Positions 47,519 through 57,432 of a DNA stretch of 64,000 bases are shown in pieces. A program made the translations under genes and the position numbers. The notes beneath the pieces are model-generated. The model searched no databases, was not told where the DNA came from, and worked only from the letters and a program-made list of their open reading frames with translations. How positions within the stretch are numbered: position 1 is the first letter of the stretch; the number at the start of each line of letters is the position of its first letter. Source of the stretch: Dyella sp. GSA-30 (GTDB lineage: Bacteria > Pseudomonadota > Gammaproteobacteria > Xanthomonadales > Rhodanobacteraceae); contig NZ_AP027042.1 in NCBI RefSeq assembly GCF_027924605.1, positions 2,829,524-2,893,523 on the forward strand, written 5' to 3'.

Positions 47519-48016
47519 ATGAAATCGTTTGGATGGATGGCCGCGTTGCTCGTATGCGCTTTGGCCGGCGCACCTGCATTTGCCCAACAATCCGCGGCGC
47601 CTGCCGGTTCCACCGGCCAGTGCAACGACGGCACGTATACCGATCACAACGGCAAGCGTGGTGCCTGCGCCGGTCACAAGGGCGTCAAGGAGTGGTACAC
47701 CGCAGCGGCTGCTGCGGCCCCGGCAGCTGCGGCTCCCGCGCCGACAGCGGCCCCCGCGCCAACGCCTGCGCCGGCAGCTGCCCCCGCCCCGGCTCCGGCA
47801 CCCAAGGCGGCCGCAACGCCGCACGCGCCGGCAGCTCCCGCCGGTGCCGCTGCACCGGGCGGTGGTCCGGGCATGGTGTGGGTCAACGACAGCAGCAAGG
47901 TTTATCACTGTCCTGCTGACAAGTGGTATGGCCGTACCAAGAAGGGCGAGTACATGAGCGAATCGGACGCGAAGGCCAAGGGCTTTCATGCCGATCATGG
48001 AAAGGCTTGTAGTTGA
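47519..48016 (+). CDS. Exported DUF3761-type protein with Ala/Pro-rich linker
   Basis: 165 residues with a signal peptide (about 1-22). A short N-terminal domain CNDGTYTDHNGKRGACAGHKGVKEWY matches the DUF3761 pattern; a low-complexity Ala-Pro linker of about 60 residues follows; the C-terminal domain VWVNDSSKVYHCPADKWYGRTKKGEYM is another small recognisable unit found at the end of exported proteins. Four cysteines in two pairs. GGAGGG lies 6 nt before the start. Role unknown, probably periplasmic or surface. Confidence 0.78.
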   Translation: MKSFGWMAALLVCALAGAPAFAQQSAAPAGSTGQCNDGTYTDHNGKRGACAGHKGVKEWYTAAAAAAPAAAAPAPTAAPAPTPAPAAAPAPAPAPKAAATPHAPAAPAGAAAPGGGPGMVWVNDSSKVYHCPADKWYGRTKKGEYMSESDAKAKGFHADHGKACS

Positions 48017-48033
48017 TTGAGTGGGGCTAAGAG

Positions 48034-48163
48034 CCCCCTCACTCCAACCCTCTCCCCCGGCAAAGCCAGGGGAGAGGGGGCAAAAGCACGTAGTACTGAA
48101 GACTTGCCTCATTCGACCCCCTCTCCCCTGGCTTTGCCGGGGGAGAGGGCTGGGGTGAGGGGG
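48034..48163. repeat. Inverted pair of family A repeats
   Basis: Arms at about 48034-48080 and 48116-48163 are near-perfect complements, as at 1085-1219. They lie in the short gap between two convergent genes and probably act as a bidirectional stop. Confidence 0.88.
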
Positions 48164-48189
48164 CGCAAAGCGCGATGCGAAGCGAGCCG

Positions 48190-48606
48190 TCAGCGAACCT
48201 GCCACGGATCGTAACTACCAAACCACCACAAATGACCTTCCGGGTCGCTGCACGCGTAACCGGCGCCGCCGTATTCCTGCTCGGCGTATTCATCGATGAT
48301 GACCGCGCCGACCGACCTGGCCTGTTCGTAGTGCGCCTTGACGTCCTTGACGATGACGCAGGCGCATTGCGTTTCGCGTCCGGCCACCTGATCGGGCTGC
48401 ACAAAGTGACGGCCAAAAGGATTGTCGCGAACCTCACTGAGCATGATCATGCCGCTGCCATAAATGAGCTGTGCGTGCACGATGACGCCGTCTTCTTCAT
48501 ACACGGCGTTTTTCTCGAAACCGAACGCCTTGCATAGCCACTCGATCATGGCCCGCGCGTCGCGGTAGCGCATGGAAGGAATGATGGTGCTGCCTTGGCT
48601 GGTCAT
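48190..48606 (-). CDS. VOC-family (glyoxalase-like) protein
   Basis: 138 residues from the start at 48606. Two babab units of the vicinal oxygen chelate fold with MRYRDARAMIEWLCKAFGF, HAQLIYGSGMIMLS and GYACSDPEGHLWWFGSY. PhnB/glyoxalase-like proteins of this size bind small ligands or metal; the specific reaction is not readable. The start lies just before the end of the mechanosensitive channel gene (23-nt gap), so the two may be co-transcribed. Confidence 0.85.
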   Translation of the reverse strand: MTSQGSTIIPSMRYRDARAMIEWLCKAFGFEKNAVYEEDGVIVHAQLIYGSGMIMLSEVRDNPFGRHFVQPDQVAGRETQCACVIVKDVKAHYEQARSVGAVIIDEYAEQEYGGAGYACSDPEGHLWWFGSYDPWQVR

Positions 48607-48628
48607 GAGCACGCTCCGGTCTGAAGAA

Positions 48629-51094
48629 TCAGGTTTTCTTGCTGTCGTCCCCTGGCGCATCGTCAGTGCCGACGACCGTTGACGCTTCGGATTTCTCGAC
48701 GGTCTGTCGCACGGTGTGAATCACCATGTCCTGCGGACTGCTCAAGGGAATCGCCGCTTCGCGCAGCTTGTTCAACAGCTCGAACAGAATGTCGCTCTTG
48801 ACGCCACCGGCATCGCGCGGGCTTTTTACATAGCCGGTGCACACGAAGGTCATCGTGCCGCCGTCGAGATTGTCCAGCGTGACGCTGGGCGAGGGTGTTT
48901 CGAGCGTGGCCGGATGATGGCGAAATACGTCCAGAACAAGCGTTCGCGCTTTGCTGGCATCGGTGCTGAGCGGTAACGACAGCTGCAGCTGCACGCGGCC
49001 CTGCGCATGCCCCAGCGTCACGTTGCGCACGTTCTGGCTGATGAACTGCGAGTTGGGCACGATCATCGTCGAGCGGTCGCTCATCTGGATTTCTGTGGCA
49101 CGCACATTGATGCGCCGGACATCGCCTTCGACACCGCCGCCAAGGCTGACCCAATCGCCCACTTTCACCGGTCGCTCGGCCAACAGGATCAGGCCGGAAA
49201 TAAAGTTCTGCACGATGGCCTGCAAGCCAAAGCCGATACCCACCGACAGCGCGCTGGCGACCCAGGCGATGCTTTGCAGGTTGAACTTGAGCGCAGCCAG
49301 GGCAAGCAGGAAAACCAGGATGCCGCCGACATAACCCAGCAGGGTCACGATCGAATTCTGCATGCCCAGTTCGAGCGACGTCTTGGGCAGCAACTGGTTG
49401 CTCAACCATTGCTTGATGCCGCGGACTACCAGCATTCCGAAGAACACCACCAGCACGGCGTTGAAGATGTCTCCGGGAACGATCGGCAACGAACCAATAT
49501 TGTTTGCGCCGCTAAACAGCTGCAGCACGCGCCCGCTCAGCTCGGAAGGGCCGGCACCGTAGCGGGAGAACACCAGCGAGATCGCTAGCAGCAAAAGCAG
49601 GGCGCGGCATATGCCCGAAAGAATCGTCGCGGTCTGTTCCAGTCGCTCGGCCGAGAGGCCAAAGGCTTCCTGCATGCGCTGGCCGGTGCGTTCGGTCGGC
49701 GAAAACAGCGTTTCGAACACATCGTGGAGCAGGTGCGAAAACAGATACAGCGACAGGACGATGACGCTGGTCCAGACGATCTGTCGCGCTACCACCCACG
49801 ACAGTGCGAAGTAGCCGCTGAGCACTGCCAACCAGCACACCAGTACGCCCGCAAAGGCGGCAAAGACCAGCAGGCCAACCCATAGGGGACGTCTGGCCGG
49901 CGTATCGCCGGCGGCCAGCATGACGCGGCGGGCGTGGCCCATGCGCAACAGCACCGCACCAATCAGCGAAGCGATGATCAGCGACAGCGTGCCGTTAGTG
50001 ATGACCACGGCAGCCAGACCGGCGCCGATGTCCTTGTTGATCTGGTCGACCGTGCCCATGACAAAGACGGCCGCTGCCAGCAGCCACGGGAACGGGCGCA
50101 AATGTTCGGCGGTGTCGTCAGACACCTGCGGCATGCGCCACGATGGACGCTTCACGCTTAGCAGTGCACGCCCCAGCCCCGCGACGTATGCGCAGAAGCA
50201 GACCAATCGCACCAGGGCATGCAGGAGATTCTGTAGATCCTCGCTCAGCAGATGGTTCCAGTTGAGCGAGAGATAGGCCAGATAGGCGGCAAAACCGACG
50301 CAGGCCAGTGTGATCAGGGTAATGATCGTAGCCAGCGTGCTGCGGCGGAGATGGCCTTGCGGGAGGTGCTTGGCGCCAAGGCGAATGAACAGTTTCTCGA
50401 TCAGGCGGCGGGCGACCAGCAAGCCGATCGCGGCCAGCAGGCACAGTACGAAAGGCAAGCGGTTGGGTGGCTGCCACGCCTGACGTATGGCCGCGCCGAG
50501 GTCACGGCCGAGTTGGCCCAGTTCGGCCATGTCGCTGGGGAGGTCGTGGGCCAGGCTCGACCAGAAACTGCCAGTGAGCGGCGACGCGGTGCGTTGCGAC
50601 AGCTGTGCCTCGAAAGCGTCGCGCTGCAACGCCGAGATCGTGTTGAGCACTTGCACGCTGTCCAGGCTGGCTGTATTGGCCTGCTTGATCTGGCCGTCGA
50701 CATCGGCCTTGGCGGTGTTCAGATCCTTGCGCTGGCTGGCGATCTCCGGAGCTTCGGGCGGTGAGCCCTTGGCCGGCGGCGCACCGAGCACGGTGAGCTT
50801 GGCCTGCAGGCTGTTGCTTTGCGGAGTCAGTGTGCTGGTCAGGTCGGTCGACTGCTTCTGGATCGTCTGTACCTTGTTGCGCAGCTCGATCAAGGTTGCA
50901 TCGTCGGGGCGTTCCTTCGCCGACAGCTGCTGCTGGATATCGGCCAGTTGATCGTTCAATTGATCGGCCGTCGGCGGCGCGGGCGTGCTCGCGGACGCGG
51001 CGGGAGCATCCGCAGCCAGGGCGTTCTCGACCAAGGCCGTGGGGGCGGCCAGGATGAGCGTGAAGACGAGCAGGAATCGAAGTAGCAGGCGCAT
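48629..51094 (-). CDS. Mechanosensitive ion channel (MscS superfamily, DUF3772-type)
   Basis: 821 residues from the start at 51094. Signal peptide (about 1-28), a periplasmic coiled-coil and DUF3772 region (about 35-190), around ten membrane spans and a C-terminal MscS core: [29 protein letters not shown], the pore helix followed by [25 protein letters not shown], the beta domain. It would open upon membrane stretch to release solutes after osmotic down-shock. It resembles the larger MscK-type channels more than 286-residue MscS. Confidence 0.9.
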   Translation of the reverse strand: MRLLLRFLLVFTLILAAPTALVENALAADAPAASASTPAPPTADQLNDQLADIQQQLSAKERPDDATLIELRNKVQTIQKQSTDLTSTLTPQSNSLQAKLTVLGAPPAKGSPPEAPEIASQRKDLNTAKADVDGQIKQANTASLDSVQVLNTISALQRDAFEAQLSQRTASPLTGSFWSSLAHDLPSDMAELGQLGRDLGAAIRQAWQPPNRLPFVLCLLAAIGLLVARRLIEKLFIRLGAKHLPQGHLRRSTLATIITLITLACVGFAAYLAYLSLNWNHLLSEDLQNLLHALVRLVCFCAYVAGLGRALLSVKRPSWRMPQVSDDTAEHLRPFPWLLAAAVFVMGTVDQINKDIGAGLAAVVITNGTLSLIIASLIGAVLLRMGHARRVMLAAGDTPARRPLWVGLLVFAAFAGVLVCWLAVLSGYFALSWVVARQIVWTSVIVLSLYLFSHLLHDVFETLFSPTERTGQRMQEAFGLSAERLEQTATILSGICRALLLLLAISLVFSRYGAGPSELSGRVLQLFSGANNIGSLPIVPGDIFNAVLVVFFGMLVVRGIKQWLSNQLLPKTSLELGMQNSIVTLLGYVGGILVFLLALAALKFNLQSIAWVASALSVGIGFGLQAIVQNFISGLILLAERPVKVGDWVSLGGGVEGDVRRINVRATEIQMSDRSTMIVPNSQFISQNVRNVTLGHAQGRVQLQLSLPLSTDASKARTLVLDVFRHHPATLETPSPSVTLDNLDGGTMTFVCTGYVKSPRDAGGVKSDILFELLNKLREAAIPLSSPQDMVIHTVRQTVEKSEASTVVGTDDAPGDDSKKT

Positions 51095-51199
51095 TTCGGG
51101 GATGATCCCGGGCTCGGTGGATGGGGTCAATCGTCACGGACGATTTATGCCGGTCCTGTACGATGCTGCGTTCAGTCTACGGCCCCTGCACGGAAGAAT

Positions 51200-51862
51200 A
51201 TGTCTTCGATTCCATGGCCCGAATGGGATGGCGATGTCGCCAAGGCGCGTGCCCTGCAAACCCAATTGGCAACCCAGGTCGTTATCGAAGACGATTTTGG
51301 GCCGCTGAAACACATTGCCGGAGTCGACGTCGGTTTCGAAGCCGGCGGCGCCATCACGCGCGCTGCGGCGGTGCTGCTGGACGCGGCCAGCCTCAAGCCG
51401 GTGGCTAATGTGGTGGCGCGCCTGCCCACGCGGATGCCGTATATCCCCGGGCTGTTATCGTTTCGCGAGTTGCCTGCAGTGCTCGACGCACTGGCCGGCC
51501 TGCCGCAGACGCCGGACATGGTCTTTGTCGACGGGCAGGGTATTGCCCACCCTCGCGGCCTGGGCATTGCGGCGCACCTTGGCGTCACCATCGGATTGCC
51601 AACGATCGGGGTAGCCAAAAGCATCCTGGTGGGCAGTCACGGTGAGCTGGGCGAGCAGCGTGGGGCGCGTGCCGACCTGGTCTATCGCGGCAAGCTGATC
51701 GGGACGGTGCTGCGCAGCAAGCAGAAGGTGAAGCCGTTGATTGTTTCGCCCGGGTATCGGGTAAGCATGGCTACGGCTGCCGATCTGGTTCTGAAATGTT
51801 GCACGACGTATCGGCTACCCGAACCGACGCGCTGGGCGGACAAGTTGGCGTCGCGGCGTTAG
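51200..51862 (+). CDS. nfi: Endonuclease V (deoxyinosine 3' endonuclease)
   Basis: 220 residues, full length. It cuts one nucleotide 3' of deaminated bases (inosine, and in RNA for some family members). Conserved blocks are present: IAGVDVGF with catalytic Asp 43, [41 protein letters not shown] and the terminal [12 protein letters not shown]. It is a single gene divergent from the mechanosensitive channel. Confidence 0.95.
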   Translation: MSSIPWPEWDGDVAKARALQTQLATQVVIEDDFGPLKHIAGVDVGFEAGGAITRAAAVLLDAASLKPVANVVARLPTRMPYIPGLLSFRELPAVLDALAGLPQTPDMVFVDGQGIAHPRGLGIAAHLGVTIGLPTIGVAKSILVGSHGELGEQRGARADLVYRGKLIGTVLRSKQKVKPLIVSPGYRVSMATAADLVLKCCTTYRLPEPTRWADKLASRR

Positions 51863-51868
51863 AAAGCC

Positions 51869-52090
51869 TTGTAGGAGCAACTTCCGGAAACCTCGAATAA
51901 CCTCCGTTTTTCCTATCGTCATCCCGGCGCAGGCCGGGACCCAGTGGCATCAGTTTTCGGTTTTCGCGATAGAGCTGTCTTTTGCGGGTTCTCGCGACAA
52001 CCGACCGCAAGGCCACTGGGTTCCGGCCTGCGCCGGAATGACGAGTAGGAGGGGTTATTCGAGGTTCCAGGAAGTCGCTCCTACGGGTTC
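51869..52090. repeat. Composite repeat: family C pair flanked by family B halves
   Basis: Family C arms at 51911-51949 (ATCGTCATCCCGGCGCAGGC and on) and 52011-52050 are near-complements including CCAGTGG/CCACTGG. They are flanked by degenerate family B halves: TTGTAGGAGCAACTTC near 51870 and GAAGTCGCTCCTAC near 52072. It fills the whole gap between endonuclease V and the ABC exporter gene. Confidence 0.8.
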
Positions 52091-52128
52091 CCTCTACACT
52101 ACGCCTTCCCCGACACCAGGCCTCCCCC

Positions 52129-53976
52129 ATGATTTTCCGCTGGTTCGAATCCCTCATCGACGCCTTCAAGGAACCCGTCGACGCCATGCCGCCCAAGTCG
52201 GTATGGCGTTTCTATGCGTTCTATCTGCGCCAGGTGTGGCCGATCTTCGCGGCCACGATCGTGGTGGGCTTTGGTGTGGCGTTGGTCGAAGTATCGTTGT
52301 TCGGTTTTATCGGCAACATCGTCGACATGGCCAAGGGCGTGCCGAGCAAGGATTTCTTCCGCCTGCATGGCAACCAGCTGCTGTGGATGGGTTTTGTTGC
52401 GCTGATAGCACGGCCCGTATTGATTGCCCTGCATGATCTGCTGGTCAATCAGACCATTCTGCCGAACCTCACCGCGCGCATCCGTTGGCAGAACCACCGC
52501 TATGTGATGCGGCAGAGCCTGGGCTTTTTCCAGAACGACTATGCTGGACGCATCGCCAACCGCATCATGCAGACGGGTGCATCGCTGCGCGAATCGGCGG
52601 TGCAGATCGTCGACGCGATCTGGTACGTGGCCATCTATACCGGCAGCGCATTGGTCATGTTTGCGCAGGCGGATATCTGGCTGGCCCTGCCGCTGCTGCT
52701 TTGGCTGTTTGCCTATGTCGGCACACTGGCATATTTCATTCCGCGTACCAAGGAACGCTCCTGGAAGCAGTCCGAGGCACGTTCCAAGTTGATGGGCCGC
52801 ATTGTTGACGGCTACAGCAATATCCTTACGCTGAAGCTGTTTGCGCATACCGAGCGCGAGGAAGGCTACGTCGCCGATGCGATGCGCGAGCAGATGGAGA
52901 AGCTGCGCCGCATGACGCGGTTGACCACGGCTATGGACAGCACCATCACCACCTTGAACGGTTTTCTGATCGTCGGTACCTCGGCTCTGGCTATTTGGCT
53001 GTGGAGCGAGGGCAAGGTGACGGTGGGTGCGATTGCGCTGTCGACCGGCCTGGTGATCCGCATCAACAACATGTCCGGCTGGATCATGTGGGTGGTCAAC
53101 GGCATTTTCGAAAATGTCGGCACCGTACAGGACGGCCTGGAAACCATTTCGCAGCCGCGCGCCGTACAGGACCGCGCGGATGCCGTGCCGCTCACGGTCA
53201 GTCAGGGCAGCGTGCGTTTTGAAGAGATCCATTTTCACTACGGCAAAGCGTCGGGCGTGATGGCCGGTCTCGACCTGGCCGTGCGTCCCGGTGAAAAGAT
53301 CGGCCTGGTCGGCCCTTCGGGTGCGGGCAAGTCGACCCTGGTCAATATCCTGTTGCGGCTTTACGACCTCGAAGACGGGCGCATCCTGATCGATGACCAG
53401 GACATCGCCGGCGTGACTCAGGAAAGTTTGCGTTCGCAAATTGGCGTGGTTACCCAGGACACCTCGCTGCTGCATCGCTCCATCCGCGACAACTTGCTCT
53501 ATGGCCGGCCCAATGCCAGCGAGGAGCAGATCATGGACGCGGTGCGCAAGGCACGAGCGGACGAATTCATCCCGCAACTGGTCGATGGCGAGGGCCGCAC
53601 TGGTTTCGACGCCCACGTGGGCGAGCGTGGCGTAAAGCTCAGCGGTGGTCAGCGCCAACGCATCGCGATCGCACGCGTGCTGCTGAAGGACGCACCGATC
53701 CTGATTCTGGACGAGGCGACTTCGGCGCTCGATTCGGAGTCCGAAGCGGCCATCCAGGAGAGCCTGGAGGTGCTCATGCGCGGCAAGACGGTGATTGCCA
53801 TCGCACATCGCCTGTCGACCATCGCGCGTATGGATCGACTTGTCGTGATGGACAAGGGCATCGTGGTGGAGAGCGGCACGCATGCGCAGCTGCTTGCCCA
53901 CGGCGGTCTGTATGCCCGGCTATGGGCACGGCAGACCGGTGGTTTCGTGGCCGCGGTGGACGACGTCATCGCCTGA
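52129..53976 (+). CDS. ABC exporter (fused membrane and ATPase domains)
   Basis: 615 residues. Six membrane spans (about 20-330) precede a complete ATPase domain: Walker A GPSGAGKST, Q-loop VTQDTS, signature LSGGQRQRIAIARVLL, Walker B ILILDEATSALD and the switch His in AHRLS. Homodimeric half-transporter of the MsbA/multidrug type. Substrate unknown; it stands alone, with no accessory periplasmic or outer-membrane genes. Confidence 0.92.
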   Translation: MIFRWFESLIDAFKEPVDAMPPKSVWRFYAFYLRQVWPIFAATIVVGFGVALVEVSLFGFIGNIVDMAKGVPSKDFFRLHGNQLLWMGFVALIARPVLIALHDLLVNQTILPNLTARIRWQNHRYVMRQSLGFFQNDYAGRIANRIMQTGASLRESAVQIVDAIWYVAIYTGSALVMFAQADIWLALPLLLWLFAYVGTLAYFIPRTKERSWKQSEARSKLMGRIVDGYSNILTLKLFAHTEREEGYVADAMREQMEKLRRMTRLTTAMDSTITTLNGFLIVGTSALAIWLWSEGKVTVGAIALSTGLVIRINNMSGWIMWVVNGIFENVGTVQDGLETISQPRAVQDRADAVPLTVSQGSVRFEEIHFHYGKASGVMAGLDLAVRPGEKIGLVGPSGAGKSTLVNILLRLYDLEDGRILIDDQDIAGVTQESLRSQIGVVTQDTSLLHRSIRDNLLYGRPNASEEQIMDAVRKARADEFIPQLVDGEGRTGFDAHVGERGVKLSGGQRQRIAIARVLLKDAPILILDEATSALDSESEAAIQESLEVLMRGKTVIAIAHRLSTIARMDRLVVMDKGIVVESGTHAQLLAHGGLYARLWARQTGGFVAAVDDVIA

Positions 53977-54067
53977 GCGCGCGTGCATCGCGTTGAGTTT
54001 TTCTTGCCCGCTGCTTCACGTGGCGCGGCGCACTGTGCGGCTACGTCCGATATAGCGGAGAGTCGTT

Positions 54068-54556
54068 ATGCCCGAGAAGAGAACCGTCAAGCGTGCCCAG
54101 GCCGCCAAGCGCGCGGGCAAGGCACCCAGCACCCAGGCTGGGGAATTCGTGCATGAGGAAATCGAACACATTCGCGAGGGCAAGCACGGTGCGCGATCGG
54201 CAAAGCAGGCGATCGCCATCGGCTTGTCCAAGGCGCGCCGTGCAGGCGTAAAGATACCCAAGAAGGGGGCAGCAGCTAAAAAGACGTCGGCGCGCAAGCG
54301 TCCGGCGACAAAAAAAGCCGCACGCACATCGTCCGAGTCCACGGCAACGCGTAAACGGGCAGCCACCAAGGCCTTGAAGCGCGAGGGCAGCAGCAGTGTT
54401 TCAAAGACAGCGCTTTCAAGGCAGGCACGCAGCGCCGCCAGCAAGCAAACCGCGAGCAGTCGTTCGGCTGCGGCCAGGAAGGCCGCGCGTACAAAAGGCA
54501 GTGCAGGCCGTTCGGCCGCGGCGAAGAAAGCGGCGCGCACAAGAAAGCGTGCTTGA
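54068..54556 (+). CDS. Histone-like basic protein (DUF6496)
   Basis: 162 residues. The conserved N-terminal part (about 1-70) with STQAGEFVHEEIEHIREGKHGARSAKQAIAIGLSKARRAGVKIP is DUF6496; the remainder is a Lys/Ala/Arg/Ser tail with repeated KKAARTRKRA-like units, reminiscent of histone H1 tails, which probably binds DNA or RNA nonspecifically. Codon use is ordinary. Confidence 0.85.
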   Translation: MPEKRTVKRAQAAKRAGKAPSTQAGEFVHEEIEHIREGKHGARSAKQAIAIGLSKARRAGVKIPKKGAAAKKTSARKRPATKKAARTSSESTATRKRAATKALKREGSSSVSKTALSRQARSAASKQTASSRSAAARKAARTKGSAGRSAAAKKAARTRKRA

Positions 54557-54629
54557 TCAAATCGCGGTGTTACGGGCGTTATGAGGGCAGGACGCCTACA
54601 ATGGCCACCTTGAATCCCAGGCCACCGCC

Positions 54630-55340
54630 ATGACCGAACCCGTCCGCCTCGCCAAACGCATCGCCGCGATGACCCAGTGCTCCCGGCGCGAAGCGGAGAT
54701 GTATATCGAAGGCGGCTGGGTGCGTGTCGATGGCGAGACGGTCGAAGAGCCGCAGTTCATGATCGGCGACCAGCGTGTCGAGATCGACCCGAATGCCGAG
54801 CTGGTTCCGCCGGAACCCGCCACACTGGTGCTGCACAAGCCCGCGGACATGGCGGCGGACCAGGCGCGTGCCTTGATAACCCTAGACAGTCATGCCGAAG
54901 ACGACGCATCGGGCGTGCGCCTGTTGAAGCGTCATTTTGCGCGGCTGGAGTCGCCCCTGCCGTTGCCGGACAGTGCCAGCGGCTTGCTGGTATTTACCCA
55001 GGACTGGCGGGTCAAACGGCGTTTGGAAGAAGACTCCGAGCGTATCGAGCAGGAGGTGATCGTCGAGGTGGCCGGCACATTGGCACCCGAGGGTCTGGCA
55101 CGACTCAACCACGGCCTCAGTTTCAACAATTACGCGTTGCCACCGATCAAGGTGAGCTGGCAGAACGAACGGCATCTGCGTTTTGCGTTGAAGCGTATTG
55201 CGCCGAGCATGGTCGAACGCATGTGCCAGGCCGTTGGCTTGCAGGTGTTGTCGCTCAAGCGTATTCGCATCGGCCGTATTCCGATGGCGCGGCTGCAGCC
55301 GGGACAGTGGCGGTATCTGGCGAGTACGGATCGGTTTTGA
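54630..55340 (+). CDS. S4-domain pseudouridine-synthase-like protein, altered active-site motif
   Basis: 236 residues. The N-terminal S4 RNA-binding domain (about 5-55: RLAKRIAAMTQCSRREAEMYIEGGWVRVDG) is typical of the RsuA/RluF family. In the catalytic domain the usual R-L-D-x-(D/S)-(S/T)-x-G-L motif reads PLPDSASGLLVFTQD: the position normally holding the catalytic Asp is Pro 113, with Asp 114 next to it. The rest (LSFNNYALPPIKV, RIRIGRIPMARL) keeps the family pattern. It could be an active variant with shifted Asp or a non-catalytic RNA-binding relative. Confidence 0.82.
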   Translation: MTEPVRLAKRIAAMTQCSRREAEMYIEGGWVRVDGETVEEPQFMIGDQRVEIDPNAELVPPEPATLVLHKPADMAADQARALITLDSHAEDDASGVRLLKRHFARLESPLPLPDSASGLLVFTQDWRVKRRLEEDSERIEQEVIVEVAGTLAPEGLARLNHGLSFNNYALPPIKVSWQNERHLRFALKRIAPSMVERMCQAVGLQVLSLKRIRIGRIPMARLQPGQWRYLASTDRF

Positions 55341-55370
55341 GTGCATGAAGATGGGACTACTGCGGCAGCT

Positions 55371-55414
55371 TTCCTACTCGTCATCCCGGCGAAGGCCGGG
55401 ATGACGAGTAGGAA
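55371..55414 (+). repeat. Perfect family C palindrome, likely terminator
   Basis: Twenty-bp arms (55371-55390 and 55395-55414) with a 4-nt loop GAAG. It lies 30 nt after the pseudouridine-synthase-like gene and probably also ends its transcript, though no U-tract follows. Confidence 0.85.
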
Positions 55415-55505
55415 GTGGTTTTCCGAGGTTCTTACAAGACGCAAGGTATGATTGCCGCGGGTTTGTATGCGATCTTCAGCTCGCTCACTGCCGGAGGGGT
55501 TGTCC

Positions 55506-55970
55506 ATGACATTCGTACTTGCTGCCTTGTTGATAGGTATGGTCGCCGGCCTGCGCGCCATGACTGCGCCCGCCGTAGTGAGCTGGGCCGTGCATCTGGG
55601 ATGGCTGTCGGTAGGCGATAGCTGGACCGCCTTCATGGGCTGGCGCTTTACGCCGTGGATATTCACCGTATTGGCGGCGGCAGAACTGGTGACCGACAAA
55701 CTGCCCACGACACCCAGCCGTAAATTGCCGGTCCCGTTTGCGGCGCGACTTGTATCGGGAGCGCTGTGCGGTGCCACGGTCGGCGCGGCCGGCAACATGA
55801 TGCTCGCCGGCCTGGTGGCCGGCATCGTCGGCGCCGCGATCGGCACCTATGGTGGCGCATGGGCAAGAGCGCGTCTGGCAGCTACTTTCGGTAAGGATTT
55901 CCCCGCGGCGATCCTCGAAGACATCGTCGCCATCGGTGGCGGCCTCCTGATCGTGGCGATGCCGGCATGA
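55506..55970 (+). CDS. DUF4126 small membrane protein
   Basis: 154 residues from ATG 55506, preceded by GGAGGGG. Four to five hydrophobic spans with glycine-rich stretches (LAALLIGMVAGLRAMTAPAVVSWA, ARLVSGALCGATVGAAGNMMLAGLVAGIVGA, ILEDIVAIGGGLLIV), matching DUF4126. Function unknown. Its stop overlaps the next start by 4 nt, so it is co-translated with the disulfide reductase. Confidence 0.82.
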   Translation: MTFVLAALLIGMVAGLRAMTAPAVVSWAVHLGWLSVGDSWTAFMGWRFTPWIFTVLAAAELVTDKLPTTPSRKLPVPFAARLVSGALCGATVGAAGNMMLAGLVAGIVGAAIGTYGGAWARARLAATFGKDFPAAILEDIVAIGGGLLIVAMPA

Positions 55971-57346
55971 GCCGCGCGTTCGACGCCATCATCGTCGGGG
56001 CTGGCCAGGCCGGACCGCCGCTGGCCGGACGTTTGACAGCGGCAGGCATGAAGGTCGCGTTGATCGAGCGACACCTGTTCGGCGGTACCTGCGTCAACAC
56101 CGGCTGCATGCCGACCAAGACCCTCGTGGCGAGTGCGCGCGCCGCGTATGTGGCGCGCCGCGCGGCGGAATATGGCGTTGTTATTCAGGGCGATATCGGG
56201 ATCGATATCCAGCGCGTCATCGGTCGCGGACAGACGGTGGCCACGCATGCGCGCGGCAATGTCGAACGCTGGCTCGAAGGCATGCAGGGCCTGACCGTGT
56301 TGCGCGGACATGCCCGTTTCGAAAGCGCCGACAGCTTGCGGGTGGGCGATGAGCTGCTGACCGCGCCACACATTTTCCTCAATGTCGGCGGCCGCGCATC
56401 CGTGCCGGACATGCCTGGGGTAGGCGAGATCGACTACCTCACCAATACGTCGATTCTGCAACTGGCGACCTTGCCCAGACATCTGGCGATCGTCGGCGGC
56501 AGTTACATCGGCCTGGAATTCGCGCAAATGTTCCGCCGCTTTGGTTCCGAAGTGACGGTCGTCGAACGCGAGTCGCGGCTGATCCCTCGCGAGGACGAAG
56601 ACGTTTCCACGGCCATACGCGAGATTCTCGAAGGCGAGGGCATCCATATACGTACGGACGCCAACTGCATCGCGTTCGCGCAGCGCAGCGATGGTGTCGC
56701 CGTGCGCGTGGATTGCACCGCGGGAGCTCCTGAGGTGATCGCCGACCGCGTGCTGTTGGCAATGGGGCGACGACCGAATACGGACGACCTCGCGCTGGAG
56801 CGCGCCGGCGTCAAGACCAACGAAAGAGGCTATATCGAGGTCGACGACGAGCTTCGCACCAACGTGGCGGGCATCTGGGCGATGGGCGATTGCAACGGGC
56901 GCGGCGCGTTTACGCATACGGCGTACAACGATTTCGAGATCATCGCGGCGAACTTGCTCGATGGGCAGCACCGCCGTGTGTCGCAACGTATTCTCGGCTA
57001 CGCGCTTTATATCGACCCGCCACTGGGCCGCGTGGGCATGACCGAAAGCCAGGCGCGCAAGAGCGGCAGGCCGTTGTTGGTTTCGAAACGGCCGATGTCG
57101 CGCGTGGGGCGAGCGGTTGAGCGTGGAGAGACGGCCGGTTTTATGAAACTGATCGCCGACGCGCAGACACAACGCATACTCGGCGCGGCCATTCTCGGTG
57201 TGGAGGGCGATGAGTCCATTCATGGCGTGCTCGACCTGATGAATGCCGATCAGCCGATCAGTACGTTGCAATGGGCGGTGCCGATTCATCCGACCGTGTC
57301 GGAGCTTTGGCCGACGGTTGCGAATGATTTGAAGCCGATCAAATAG
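55967..57346 (+). CDS. Pyridine nucleotide-disulfide oxidoreductase (MerA/Lpd-like)
   Basis: 459 residues, FAD- and NAD(P)H-dependent. The FAD motif VGAGQAGPPLA, the redox-active pair Cys 42 and Cys 47 (GGTCVNTGCMPTK), the NAD motif IVGGSYIGLEFAQ, and the C-terminal dimer segment with HPTVSE, which carries the catalytic His, are all present. It may reduce small disulfides, quinones or metals; no heavy-metal-binding N-terminal extension is seen, so mercuric reductase is unlikely. The ATGA overlap couples it to the DUF4126 gene. Confidence 0.9.
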   Translation: MSRAFDAIIVGAGQAGPPLAGRLTAAGMKVALIERHLFGGTCVNTGCMPTKTLVASARAAYVARRAAEYGVVIQGDIGIDIQRVIGRGQTVATHARGNVERWLEGMQGLTVLRGHARFESADSLRVGDELLTAPHIFLNVGGRASVPDMPGVGEIDYLTNTSILQLATLPRHLAIVGGSYIGLEFAQMFRRFGSEVTVVERESRLIPREDEDVSTAIREILEGEGIHIRTDANCIAFAQRSDGVAVRVDCTAGAPEVIADRVLLAMGRRPNTDDLALERAGVKTNERGYIEVDDELRTNVAGIWAMGDCNGRGAFTHTAYNDFEIIAANLLDGQHRRVSQRILGYALYIDPPLGRVGMTESQARKSGRPLLVSKRPMSRVGRAVERGETAGFMKLIADAQTQRILGAAILGVEGDESIHGVLDLMNADQPISTLQWAVPIHPTVSELWPTVANDLKPIK

Positions 57347-57402
57347 CCTCGCCACCACAATCTAACCCCGCCATCACAATCATCGTCATCCCGGAGCAGG
57401 GC

Positions 57403-57432
57403 TTTACCACTCAAATCTAAATGAGATATATT
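57403..57432 (+). promoter_or_regulatory. Candidate sigma-70 promoter of the haem operon
   Basis: TTTACC (57403-57408), 18 nt and TATATT (57427-57432). The -10 sits in the centre of the Fur-type palindrome, so bound Fur would block it. Confidence 0.55.

Noticed and set aside
52099-53901. 600-codon minus-strand frame opposite the ABC exporter
   Set aside because: Shadow of a complete ABC transporter; composition is His/Arg/Gln-rich without domains.
55967-57346. Mercuric reductase
   Set aside because: No N-terminal metal-binding domain, no C-terminal Cys pair and no mer genes nearby; a general disulfide or quinone reductase is safer.
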